The notes: a model not told the origin generated them from the sequence alone. Positions 1 through 7,483 are shown, counted from the stretch's first letter. The stretch: 57,870 bases of DNA from a virus (IMGVR_UViG_3300042860_002301:1-57870); one strand, 5' to 3'. Numbers and translations are program-made.

Positions 1-206
1 CGAACCACCCGCTTCGGGAGAAGAGCGACAGCCGCCGCATTGCGGACAGCCACACAGGTCTTCACCCGATTGGAGCGGATCTTGCCCGTCGCCGGATCAA
101 CGTCAGGAAACTGCTTCACAGCGCCCACCCAGCCCGTGCCGTCAGACGTCGAACTAACGCCGAGAGTCTGGCCGAGAGAGAACGGAGGATCAACCAACAG
201 AGACAT
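1..206 (-). CDS. Capsid decoration-like protein 1 (partial, C-terminus cut off)
   Basis: The ATG at 204-206 follows a clear AAGGAGT ribosome binding site and starts a frame that stays open to the window edge (68 codons plus two bases). It begins MSLLVDPPFSLGQTLGVSS and is plainly a paralogue of the complete protein at 56075-56665. The gene lies directly downstream of capsid gene 1 in the same order as the second copy, so it is probably the capsid cement/decoration or head-fibre protein of cassette 1. The assignment rests on gene order and on the paralogue, not on a named family match. About 128 residues are missing beyond the edge. Confidence 0.85.
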   Translation of the reverse strand, partial: MSLLVDPPFSLGQTLGVSSTSDGTGWVGAVKQFPDVDPATGKIRSNRVKTCVAVRNAAAVALLPKRVV

Positions 207-221
207 GCGTTACTCCTTAGA

Positions 222-1328
222 TTAGGCGAGGGCCTTCCACTTGATGAACGACCTGGGCGACTTGAACTTCAGGTTACCCAGGGTGGACACCACAAACCTA
301 TATGACTGGCTGGTTTCGTCGTAGAACGGCCCCTCACTGTTGAACATCTGCGACTCCATGTTCAGGAGTTCGCAGTTGCCAATCGCGAGGCCGTACGCAC
401 AGCCAGCCGGAACGGCGTACTCGGTGCCCAGCTCCACGCCGTCGAACTCCACCGTGGTGAAGCCCAGCGACTTCAGGCCGTTCTCCTTGGAGACGACGAA
501 CCGCTGCTTGTCCTCATAGGCGGTGAGGAAGTCCACGTACAGCTTCCGGTCCATGACGATCAGGTCGATGGCGTCTTCCTTCGTATCGTTCCGCTTCGCA
601 AAGTGAAGGCCCTCGCGGAGAGCCTTCACACAGTTGGCGGCCCACGTGGTTGCGCCGAAGTAGTTGGAAGTTGTGTTCACAATAAGCGGCGAGTAAAAGT
701 CATACTCGCTGTCGGCCTTACCATTCGGCCACACGCCTTCCAGCTGCGAACCACCGTAGTAGCCCAGCTGCGTGCTGAGGCCGGCGTAGGTGTCGCTCGG
801 GAAGCCGAACGGATCGTCCGCATTGGCCGTCCGCTGCAAACCGCTGGTCTTGTCAATCGTACCGTTGTTGGCGAGAAAACTTTCCAGGCCGTGGTATCTC
901 AGCTCATTGCCGGCCGCCGAACCGTCAATCCAGACCTCCTGGCTGAGGTACTGTTCGATGCTCGTCAAGAGCCGCGAACTCATCTTACCTGCGACGCTCA
1001 CAAGGGCGCTGGCACCGCGGTTCTCCAGCATCTCCTTGCGGAACAGGCTGTCCGTTGCCTGGTACCCGCGGTACTCAAGCTCAGCCTTCTTCCACAGGTT
1101 CTGACGCGCGAACGACCGAGGAGTTTCGCCGTTGTTGCCGCTCGGCTTATGCAGACGGTACGACACCTCCCAATCGAATCCGCGGCCTGCCATGTTCATG
1201 CGAACATTGCCGCGCTGTTCAATGGCAGCGAGAACCATGTACTTGCGAAGGGAGGCGATCTCCTCCTCACGCAGATGGTTGACAATCGTCGTTGCAATAC
1301 TACGAGCGAAATCTGTGGTCGAAGCCAT
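222..1328 (-). CDS. Major capsid protein 1
   Basis: This 368-residue protein follows a scaffold gene by 9 bases, has an AGGAGT ribosome binding site and precedes a decoration gene: the standard scaffold-capsid-cement order. It shares long blocks with the 370-residue protein at 56686-57798 (N-terminal SIATTIVNHLREEEIASLRK, central PSGNNGETPRSFAR, C-terminal VSTLGNLKFKSPR), about 60% identity by eye. The length and layout fit an HK97-fold capsid protein, with a charged helix-rich N-terminus and a mixed alpha/beta body. Two full-length capsid paralogues in one genome suggest either a mixed shell or one copy specialised for another capsomer. The HK97 fold is inferred; no structure comparison was possible. 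Confidence 0.9.
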   Translation of the reverse strand: MASTTDFARSIATTIVNHLREEEIASLRKYMVLAAIEQRGNVRMNMAGRGFDWEVSYRLHKPSGNNGETPRSFARQNLWKKAELEYRGYQATDSLFRKEMLENRGASALVSVAGKMSSRLLTSIEQYLSQEVWIDGSAAGNELRYHGLESFLANNGTIDKTSGLQRTANADDPFGFPSDTYAGLSTQLGYYGGSQLEGVWPNGKADSEYDFYSPLIVNTTSNYFGATTWAANCVKALREGLHFAKRNDTKEDAIDLIVMDRKLYVDFLTAYEDKQRFVVSKENGLKSLGFTTVEFDGVELGTEYAVPAGCAYGLAIGNCELLNMESQMFNSEGPFYDETSQSYRFVVSTLGNLKFKSPRSFIKWKALA

Positions 1329-1337
1329 GTGTTACTC

Positions 1338-2351
1338 CTAGAGAGCCCCGTCTTTAACCAGCTGTGCCCGAAGGCGTTCCTCAAACGACTGCTTCGGGCG
1401 TGGTGCCCGGGGCTCCGTTGCCCCGCCGCTCCTGCTCGGCGCTCTGGTCGCACGCTCGCGCAGGAACTGCATGTTCTGTTGTGCCACTGGGGCCGCTGGC
1501 GCCTCATGGGCTGGTGCAGGCGCTGGCACCCCAGCGGGCCCCTGCGCCATCGACTGTTGCATTTGCTGATACCGCATGTTCAGAAGATCGCGCTCCAGCA
1601 TCCCGGTGGCGTACTGCCATCGGGCCTGCGGATCGGCAATCCCTGACTGGGCTGCGTGTTCGATGTAGGACTGAATCGCCCGGCCTTCCGGACTGATGTT
1701 GCCCTGAGCGTCATAGAGCCAGTCAGCGTTCTGCTGCTCCAGGCTCTGGACGTAGTTTTGTGTGGTGTACTGGCCAAGCTGCTGCTGGACCAGCTCTTGA
1801 GCCTTCTGCATCGCCACTTCTTCGATGAAGGGCTTGAGCGTCCCTTCCGGATCCGTGACGAACTTCTTGGCGAACTGGGCCGTGTAGGCCTGGTAGTCGC
1901 GGATGGCCGACTGGGCCTCAAACGGAGCATCGGGAGCGATGACCTCGCGGCCCGTCTCCGGATCGCGAACGATGTACTGCTTCCAGGTGTCCTTGACCTG
2001 CGGGGGGTCCCACCACTTGGGCTTGGCGGGCTGGGCAGGTGCTTGGGCCTGGGCTTGCGCTTCCTGCCACTTGCGGAACTGATCGGCGTTCCGGGCGTAG
2101 TCAGCCGTGATGGACTGGTACTGGCGGAGCTGCTGCTGGGCCGCCTGGTAACCCTGGCGGCTCTGGTACAGATCGCGTGCGATGGCGACGTCGTCTTGGC
2201 CGGAATACTCCGGCAGCGACTTGAACGCATCCCACACGTTCTGCTGTGGTGCGGCTTGCTGCGGCGAGTTGTCAAAGGACTGCGAGGGAGGAGGCGACTG
2301 AGACTCAGGTGCCGGGGACGCTTCCTGACTCTGGACGACTTCTTCGCTCAT
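1338..2351 (-). CDS. Capsid scaffolding protein 1
   Basis: A 337-residue, Gln/Ala/Pro-rich, largely helical protein directly upstream of capsid gene 1. The N-terminus is acidic and disordered-looking (PAPESQSPPPSQS), the middle is coiled-coil-like with WDPPQVKDTWKQYIV, and the C-terminus is basic, ending in SFEERLRAQLVKDGAL. A basic C-terminal helix that binds the capsid protein is typical of phage scaffolds. The same C-terminal signature (SFEERLRGQLVNDGVI) is encoded at the right window edge in front of capsid gene 2, so the scaffold is duplicated with its capsid gene. The start at 2351 has a GAAAGGAAAGAG ribosome binding site. Confidence 0.82.
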   Translation of the reverse strand: MSEEVVQSQEASPAPESQSPPPSQSFDNSPQQAAPQQNVWDAFKSLPEYSGQDDVAIARDLYQSRQGYQAAQQQLRQYQSITADYARNADQFRKWQEAQAQAQAPAQPAKPKWWDPPQVKDTWKQYIVRDPETGREVIAPDAPFEAQSAIRDYQAYTAQFAKKFVTDPEGTLKPFIEEVAMQKAQELVQQQLGQYTTQNYVQSLEQQNADWLYDAQGNISPEGRAIQSYIEHAAQSGIADPQARWQYATGMLERDLLNMRYQQMQQSMAQGPAGVPAPAPAHEAPAAPVAQQNMQFLRERATRAPSRSGGATEPRAPRPKQSFEERLRAQLVKDGAL

Positions 2352-2428
2352 CTCTTTCCTTTCAAGCGGCTAGGGGGTGCCTGTGGAAAGAGTGCCCGTC
2401 GTCTCCAGTGCGTAATCCGATTTTTGCG

Positions 2429-2989
2429 TTACCGTCCCCACTCAGTGCTGAACAGAACGCCGTTCTGGCGATCCTGAAGCTCGCGCGCCATCCGCATCTG
2501 ACGCTCCGCAGACTCACGCTCCATCTGCAGACGCTTCAGCACGCCTTCCTGACGCAGGGCCTCCATCTCCTTCTCATGCTGCAGGCGGCGTTGTTCGCGG
2601 GCCTGGGCGACGCGGGAGTCCAACTCATCGCCCATCGCGGACATAACGTCCGACGCCATGCCGCGGTGCATGGCCATCTGCTGCATTGGGTTAAACATGG
2701 AACCTCCACTCTGTTGCTGTTGCGGGCGAGAGAAACGGGCCTGCGGCGCAGCCTGTCGCGGGGCAGGGGCTGCAGGTTGCTGAGGCGCCTCTTTGCCCTT
2801 GCGGGCGTCCATGTCCTCCAGCATCTGCTCTGGAGTCTCGTACATGTCGGACGAGACGTCCTGCTGGCGGATGTACCCGCCCATGCCGGCAAGCCGCTGC
2901 AGCGTCTGCAGGCTGGCGCCGGGGTTGTTGCGGACCAGCTCCTGTAAGTCGGCGTAGTAGCCCTTCTTGGGTGGTTGATACTTGGCCAT
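2429..2989 (-). CDS. Coiled-coil virion-operon protein, unknown function
   Basis: 186 residues. The N-terminus (MAKYQPPKKGYYADLQELV) is followed by an Ala/Pro/Gln linker at about 70-95 and a long charged helix at about 120-180, rich in Glu/Arg/Gln, that looks like a coiled coil. The start codon overlaps the stop of the upstream Cys-cluster gene (TAATG), so the two are probably translationally coupled. Position in front of the scaffold suggests an assembly or minor virion role, but I recognise no family. Confidence 0.75.
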   Translation of the reverse strand: MAKYQPPKKGYYADLQELVRNNPGASLQTLQRLAGMGGYIRQQDVSSDMYETPEQMLEDMDARKGKEAPQQPAAPAPRQAAPQARFSRPQQQQSGGSMFNPMQQMAMHRGMASDVMSAMGDELDSRVAQAREQRRLQHEKEMEALRQEGVLKRLQMERESAERQMRMARELQDRQNGVLFSTEWGR

Positions 2990-3366
2990 TACGTATCAAT
3001 GCCCTCAGCGGGTGTTTCCTTGCCCCACTTCCCCACGGGGCATTCCTGGTCCGCCCATGAGAGCTTGGAGATGTACTTCTTGGTGCGGCTGACCGGACAC
3101 CCGCATTTCTGGCAGGAGTTGTCCTTGAAGAACTCGCACCCCTGGCAGATGTCATGCCGCCGTAGGATCTCGGCGTCGGAGGCCATGGGCATCCCCGCAG
3201 CCACATGCTTGGCCGATGCGACGGCAAAGTTCTTCACCTTGGTCAGGAACGATGGGGCGTCCTCCCTGGCGATAGGCATGACGGGAGAAGCAGGGGTCGG
3301 CTGGCCATCGCACGGCCGCTCCTGCAAATCCCCTTGCTCGTCGTAATATTTTTCAATGCAGGCCAT
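2989..3366 (-). CDS. Small Cys-cluster (zinc-binding) protein
   Basis: 125 residues. The C-terminal half carries a CxxCxFFxxxxCxxCxCxV cluster followed by a final ECPxGKW, a layout found in many small phage proteins thought to bind zinc. The start lies two bases after the stop of the large Cys-rich gene, so translation is probably coupled. Function is unknown; the family is often encoded among virion genes. Confidence 0.78.
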   Translation of the reverse strand: MACIEKYYDEQGDLQERPCDGQPTPASPVMPIAREDAPSFLTKVKNFAVASAKHVAAGMPMASDAEILRRHDICQGCEFFKDNSCQKCGCPVSRTKKYISKLSWADQECPVGKWGKETPAEGIDT

Positions 3367-3367
3367 A

Positions 3368-5827
3368 TCAGTCGATTGTCAGCGTGGAGGTGGCCGAATC
3401 GTAAGTTCCGGTGGCGGTAGTTCCGGTCAGCGTCACCGAGGCGTAGGTGTTGACTGTCGGGCCATCCAGCAGTACGTATTCGGCGCCTGTTGCTGGGTTG
3501 CCTGAGAACGCCACCGTCAGCGAACCGCTTGTAAATGTTGCCGACACCGCCAGGCCGCCGGGGTTGCTGATCGGTTCATTGGCAATCACCGTCCCGCCCG
3601 TGATCGACAGACTGCCGGTCATGCTGTTTTGGTTGATCGTCAGCGTTCCCGATTCATTGTCGATGCCGCCGGACCCGGACAAATCTTCCACGGTCAGGGA
3701 GCCGTTGCCGTCCAAGGTCAGCGTCCCCAGGACGCGCAGTTCGTCCAGCGACTGCGAGGACGGTGGATCTCCCGTGTCATACCAGACGGTTAGCGTCGAA
3801 TTAAACGCCGTCACGGGCGTGGACGGGTCAATGCCATCGCTGGTTTTTGTGACCCTTAGCGATGTATTGCTCTGGAGCGTCAGGCCGCCGCTGGCGGAGA
3901 TGACCGTACTAAACCCGCTAACGGCGCTGCCAAACGCAATACGGACTTCTCCGGATGTGTACAGCCCGCCAGGGTAAAAGATTTGCGCTGTGCCTGCGTA
4001 GCCTATCGCGCCAATTGTCACATTTTGGTTTGCTGGCGAGAGATTTGTATCGCCGGCCCAGAAGTTTGAAAATTCGACCGTACCGCCCGTGGCAGCCACC
4101 AGAGTCACGCCGCGGCGCATGCGGAGAACGCCCCCGGAGAACGTCGCCGTACCGGAAGTGTTGGCACCGCCGATCAGCACCGCCTGCGTGCCGCCCGAGG
4201 CCCCCACATCAAAACTTGCAGTCGTATTGACGCTTTGCTCCAAAAGTAACGCCGCGATCCCGCTCGCACCCACAGCCGTGTCCCCGATGGCAACCGGACT
4301 TCCGACCGCCGCGGCATTGGCCACCTGCATGGTGCCGCCCTTGACGGTCAGTGTGCCGTTGAAATCCTTGCTGGTGGCGTTCATTCTCCACAATCCGATG
4401 CCTTCTTTGACAACGTTGCAAACGTTGCTGCCAGCGGGGTCGCTGATTCGTCGGATTTCGTTGAGGTGCGTGCTGGAGCCGGACAGCGTCAGCGTCCGGT
4501 CGCAGGTGCCGGATTGCGTGATGGTGCTTGTCAGGACCAGGGGACCAGATCCATCTGCCTGGATGGTCGCGTCCCAGAACAGCGTCAGGTTGGCGGTCGT
4601 AGTCGCCCCAGACCCGGTGTAGACCAGCGTAGTCGCACAGTCCTTGTCGCAGTCACTGAGGCTCCAGTTCAGGCCGTTGCAGGCCGAGAAGTTCAGCGCC
4701 TCGGTGGTTGTCTCCACTTCCTCCCAGCAGACAGTCACATCCACGCGGTGGAACGTGGAGCCGCACGGAATCGGTTCGATCTCAAAGCGGTCCCGGCACA
4801 GCGGGAAGGTGACCGTAAACGGGCATCGCTTGCCGGGTTGTCCCACGGGCACGCCATGCACGCGGATGGGCGAGTCGGTGGTCCCTGTCACAGTGGCACG
4901 GACAGTGCCCTGGAAGGCAGGGGTGCGTTTGTTGTAGGGCTGAATGAAGATCAGCCCGGCCCCAGAAGACTGCTTTGTCTCGCAGCAGTTCTCCGAGAAT
5001 GGCGACCGGCAATCGCCTTCTCCGGGGCATTCGGTACTACCCAGTCCGCCCCACAGCCCGCCGGCCGCAAAGCAGTCGGCCTGGGTAGTCTGCCCCTGGG
5101 AAACACCGTCAACGCAGCACTCCCCGAGACAGCCCGTCTCGCAGGTTTCCGCCGTGTACCCAAGACACAGGGTGGAGTAGGTGATACCGCAGCCCACGTT
5201 TCCCGCGGAGTCCTCGCCGCAGCACGCCACCGGACAGCCCAATGAACAGCAGGCGGTGTTCCAGGTGTAGCCCTCGCCTGTGCAGTTGGAGTACACGGTG
5301 TCCGTGCATCCGCCGTCACCGTCGCAGCACTGACCAGGGCATTCGCCGTACTCATTCTGAAGCGTCACCGATCCACATTGGGGACAACACAGCGCGGCCA
5401 GGACATCCTCGGTTGTCTCCCGGCCACCGTTCAGCTCCGGGTCAAAGAACTCTGGAGGGACGCAGCCACAGCACTCAAGGCTGTCGCCCCAGCGGTGGAA
5501 CGTCCAGCCTTCTGGGCATGGAGCGTCTGGGTCAGCGTCGGAATGCCAGGTGCCGTTACAGCAGTAGCCTTCCCCGGAGTACCACACGCCACCGCAGCAC
5601 CCACCCGTACCAGTCTGCCAGACGCCCGCACAGCAGACCCCAGAGCCAGTCTGCCAGACACCGCCGCAACAAGTGCCAGAGCCCGTCCGCCAGGTGCCGT
5701 TGCAGCACACCCCGCCACCGACGCGCCAGACGCCCTCGCAGCACACGCCCACCAGGCGGGGATACTCACCGCCGCAACAGTCGGGCTCCGGGGAGTTGCA
5801 CTCAGAACAGCAGCACGCACACGGCAT
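3368..5827 (-). CDS. Cys-rich repeat surface/adhesin-like virion protein
   Basis: I place the start at 5827 (MPCACCCSEC) because GGAGG sits seven bases upstream; an ORF start at 5878 is possible but has no such site. Of 819 residues, about 28-99 form six tandem 12-residue units of the form xCCxGxWxxGxG. Residues about 100-290 hold further Cys modules of the GECCVDG...CFAAGGLWGGxG type, a pattern I associate with planctomycete proteins. From about 370 the sequence changes to Gly/Ser/Thr-rich beta-repeat (beta-helix, passenger-like), ending with TYDSATSTLTID. There is no signal peptide or membrane segment. It is probably a disulphide-rich or metal-rich tail, spike or head-fibre protein. It is the first gene of the structural operon as read from a likely promoter at 5850-5870. 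Confidence 0.7.
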   Translation of the reverse strand: MPCACCCSECNSPEPDCCGGEYPRLVGVCCEGVWRVGGGVCCNGTWRTGSGTCCGGVWQTGSGVCCAGVWQTGTGGCCGGVWYSGEGYCCNGTWHSDADPDAPCPEGWTFHRWGDSLECCGCVPPEFFDPELNGGRETTEDVLAALCCPQCGSVTLQNEYGECPGQCCDGDGGCTDTVYSNCTGEGYTWNTACCSLGCPVACCGEDSAGNVGCGITYSTLCLGYTAETCETGCLGECCVDGVSQGQTTQADCFAAGGLWGGLGSTECPGEGDCRSPFSENCCETKQSSGAGLIFIQPYNKRTPAFQGTVRATVTGTTDSPIRVHGVPVGQPGKRCPFTVTFPLCRDRFEIEPIPCGSTFHRVDVTVCWEEVETTTEALNFSACNGLNWSLSDCDKDCATTLVYTGSGATTTANLTLFWDATIQADGSGPLVLTSTITQSGTCDRTLTLSGSSTHLNEIRRISDPAGSNVCNVVKEGIGLWRMNATSKDFNGTLTVKGGTMQVANAAAVGSPVAIGDTAVGASGIAALLLEQSVNTTASFDVGASGGTQAVLIGGANTSGTATFSGGVLRMRRGVTLVAATGGTVEFSNFWAGDTNLSPANQNVTIGAIGYAGTAQIFYPGGLYTSGEVRIAFGSAVSGFSTVISASGGLTLQSNTSLRVTKTSDGIDPSTPVTAFNSTLTVWYDTGDPPSSQSLDELRVLGTLTLDGNGSLTVEDLSGSGGIDNESGTLTINQNSMTGSLSITGGTVIANEPISNPGGLAVSATFTSGSLTVAFSGNPATGAEYVLLDGPTVNTYASVTLTGTTATGTYDSATSTLTID

Positions 5828-5853
5828 AGGAAGCCTCCAGACGCCCGATCCTA

Positions 5854-5863
5854 GTAGACAAGT
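5854..5863 (-). promoter_or_regulatory. ACTTGTCTAC box upstream of the structural operon
   Basis: Reading the minus strand, ACTTGTCTAC lies 26 bases upstream of the start at 5827. The same 10-mer lies 19 bases upstream of the glycosyltransferase-like gene (54645-54654). In both places it sits in a non-coding gap before a minus-strand gene, and TG occurs five bases before the box. It may be part of a phage late promoter read by a phage sigma-like factor. Two sites only; function is inferred. Confidence 0.35.
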
Positions 5864-6168
5864 GTCCACAGGCGTCACGGGAGGCTAGCGGGCGTTAAAA
5901 CGCACACCAGAGGCTCTGGCGACACGCGGTGGGAAAGTGGAGCGGCGGGCGGGTGGAGGCGGGAATGACCGGGGGAAACATGTGGGGGCCACGGGGGTGA
6001 AAAAAGTCAGGAGGGGAATTGACATGATCCTGCGCGGCGACTGGGGGGGCTTGGGGGGCTACCTTTCGGCAAGGCTAACCCTCCAAGCCCCTTTCCCTAA
6101 GTCTAGCACTGGCAAGGCTTTCGCCGTTGCTGTCAGTCTACCCTATCGGCTTTCGTTTTCGTAAGGTT
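5864..6168. other. Intergenic stretch, no gene supported
   Basis: About 300 G-rich bases separate the structural operon from the terminator-like hairpin at 6169-6207. A plus-strand ORF (5937-6164) lacks a convincing ribosome binding site and has unnatural Gly/Arg-rich composition, so I do not call it. A TTGACA occurs at 6020-6025 (plus) but no matching -10 element is visible. The stretch is likely a leader or promoter for the minus-strand operon. Confidence 0.5.
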
Positions 6169-6207
6169 GCCAACCGGGGCCGGTTTCAATCCCCGGCCCG
6201 GGTTGGC
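6169..6207 (-). terminator. Terminator-like long hairpin
   Basis: Two 15-base arms (6169-6183 and 6193-6207) pair with a single mismatch around a 9-base loop. They lie 10 bases beyond the stop of the minus-strand gene 6217-6747. There is no clear U-tract, so termination may be weak or factor-assisted. The hairpin would insulate that gene from the structural operon downstream. Confidence 0.55.
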
Positions 6208-6216
6208 ATGCATCGG

Positions 6217-6747
6217 CTACTCCACCCCAAACCCGCACGCCTCCCGCACCAAATCCCGCACCCCCGGAAGCCCGATTGCCCGGGCGATTCTGTACGCCTT
6301 GCCTGCATGCTTGGGCGTCCGGGCGATCCGTTCCACGGCCATTGCAACGGATTCGGGCGTAGGGTTGTGCCGTTGCCGCATCCGCTCCCGCATGGCGATC
6401 CGCTCGCCGGTAATCGCACGCCTTGCCGCTCGCCGCTGCCCGGTGCGGCCTTGCCAGTTACTCCGTTCCATAAAGCGGCGCACGCCGCACAGGGCGGAAG
6501 CGTGCGCCCCCCGGGGGATTCTGGGCGTGCGGTTCTCAAGCCAGAACATGTAGGCCGTGCTGGCCGCTTCTTGGCATCGCTCCTCCAAGCCCGCACGCTC
6601 GCGGGCCGTGCGGGCTTCCGGCATGATCGACCTACGGGCCGCACGCAGGAAGTATTCCCGTACTTCCCCATGATACTCCGCCGGGAGGTCGCCCGGGATG
6701 TAAGCCTCACGGGGGAATCGGCATACCATACCTTGCACGTTCAACAT
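6217..6747 (-). CDS. Arg-rich regulator-like protein, possibly sigma-factor-like
   Basis: 176 residues from ATG 6747, which has AAAGGAG eight bases upstream; the longer frame from 6843 has no such site. It is strongly basic, with a central helical segment (EERCQEAASTAYMFWLE followed by an ALCGVRRF stretch) and a C-terminal helical block (ESVAMAVERIARTPKHAGKAY). The central pattern resembles region-2-like helices of planctomycete sigma-like regulators, but this is recognition by eye and tentative. It is monocistronic, divergent from the early operon, and faces a field of palindromes, all of which suit a transcriptional regulator. Confidence 0.6.
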   Translation of the reverse strand: MLNVQGMVCRFPREAYIPGDLPAEYHGEVREYFLRAARRSIMPEARTARERAGLEERCQEAASTAYMFWLENRTPRIPRGAHASALCGVRRFMERSNWQGRTGQRRAARRAITGERIAMRERMRQRHNPTPESVAMAVERIARTPKHAGKAYRIARAIGLPGVRDLVREACGFGVE

Positions 6748-6784
6748 GGCCTTATCTCCTTTACATCGAATCCCGGGGAACGCT

Positions 6785-7110
6785 CCCCGCATGCCATGTA
6801 CAGTATCGTATATAGGCCGCATGGTCAACAAATAATTCTGCACGCTCGCGGATTATTTTTTCTGGCATCGGCCTATATGACAGCGTAACGCGTGTGGCGT
6901 ATATGATACGCTTCACGCGGCGAGAATGATACGTTCTCGCCCGCTGCCTGTAGTTATATACTACGGGCAGTGGTGGTCGTACGCTGGCCGATGATATGCG
7001 GCCCGCATGCGGGAAAGATTTTGCGAAAGATTTTTTCCTGCGTGCGGCCTATATCATCTTGCGGCCCGCGTGCGGCCCGTGTGCCGGGAGTAAACGGTTT
7101 ACTTCCTGCG
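6785..7110. promoter_or_regulatory. Palindrome-rich divergent control region
   Basis: Between the divergent genes at 6747 and 7484 lies a run of AT-cored palindromes: GCGTATATGATACGC at 6897-6911; CGAGAA-N7-TTCTCG at 6921-6939; CTGCCTGTAG/CTACGGGCAG arms at 6944-6953 and 6961-6970; imperfect arms at 6991-7016 and 7034-7057; and the perfect 15-mer AGTAAACGGTTTACT at 7089-7103. The element GGCCTATAT recurs in both orientations near 6810, 6870 and 7047. I read this as operators and promoters, with an origin of replication as the alternative. Confidence 0.5.
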
Positions 7111-7284
7111 CATGCGGGCAGCGACTGGGTTCGCTTCCGAGCAGGTCGGCGGTGGCACAGCGTAGGGCGAATTGTAAGTCCCGAGCCGAGGCCATGGCAC
7201 ATAACAGTGTCGCCTGCTTGGAAGCGAGTGCAGTAGCAGCCGCAACAAACGGAGGTGCATGATGTAACACCCCGTGATTCAATC

Positions 7285-7336
7285 CGGCTCCGTGGCCATT
7301 GCTGCGGGCGGGTTGCGATTCACGGCCACGGAGCCG
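7285..7336 (+). other. Perfect 13-bp hairpin upstream of the ribozyme
   Basis: Arms 7285-7297 and 7324-7336 (CGGCTCCGTGGCC and its exact complement) enclose a 26-base loop. The hairpin lies in the presumed early leader, about 75 bases before the hammerhead. It could protect the 5' end, act as a protein-binding site, or be an attenuator; no U-tract follows. Confidence 0.55.
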
Positions 7337-7389
7337 CGCAGAAACCTACTGCGCTGGGGGAACACATACTCCCCAAGTCGGAAATAGGG

Positions 7390-7409
7390 TGCCGGTGCTG
7401 ATTCCGGCA
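7390..7409 (+). other. TGCCGG/CCGGCA hairpin abutting the ribozyme
   Basis: A 6-bp perfect stem (7390-7395 with 7404-7409) and 8-base loop end one base before stem II of the hammerhead. It may stack on stem II or form loop contacts that help the ribozyme fold. Confidence 0.5.
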
Positions 7410-7410
7410 A

Positions 7411-7464
7411 GGCCGAAACCTGCCATCGGGCAGGTCTACCCGTGATGCGGGTACTGATGAGGCC
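7411..7464 (+). ncRNA. Type II hammerhead ribozyme
   Basis: All core elements are present in circularly permuted (type II) order. Stem II 5' strand GGCC (7411-7414) is followed by GAAA (7415-7418). Stem III has 7 pairs, counting the A-U pair next to the core, with tetraloop ATCG, and its 3' strand ends GGT at 7435. The cleavage-site C at 7436 completes a GUC triplet. Stem I is TACCCG/CGGGTA (7437-7442 and 7448-7453) with loop TGATG. The conserved CTGATGA is at 7454-7460 and the stem II 3' strand GGCC at 7461-7464. Every stem pairs perfectly. Predicted cleavage lies after 7436, leaving a 5'-OH about 47 bases upstream of the next start codon. Type II hammerheads are known from bacterial and phage-like metagenomic DNA. 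Activity is predicted, not shown. Confidence 0.9.
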
Positions 7465-7483
7465 ACTAACCTCGGGAGGTGTC

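Noticed and set aside
603-1646. Long plus-strand ORF antisense to capsid 1
   Set aside because: Arg/Leu/His-rich shadow composition, no ribosome binding site; the minus strand carries the capsid paralogue.
6020-6025. TTGACA promoter -35 on the plus strand
   Set aside because: No TATAAT-like element 16-18 bases downstream and no plus-strand gene to serve.
5937-6164. 75-residue plus-strand ORF in the intergenic region
   Set aside because: Weak start, Gly/Arg-rich low-complexity product, no operon context.
6169-6207. GGTTTCAATCC-like T arm
   Set aside because: The sequence is a 15-bp hairpin with no other tRNA arms; read as terminator-like.
7340-7470. Cobalamin-riboswitch-like leader (GGGGGAAC...)
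   Set aside because: No B12-box or conserved core; the ribozyme explains the region better.
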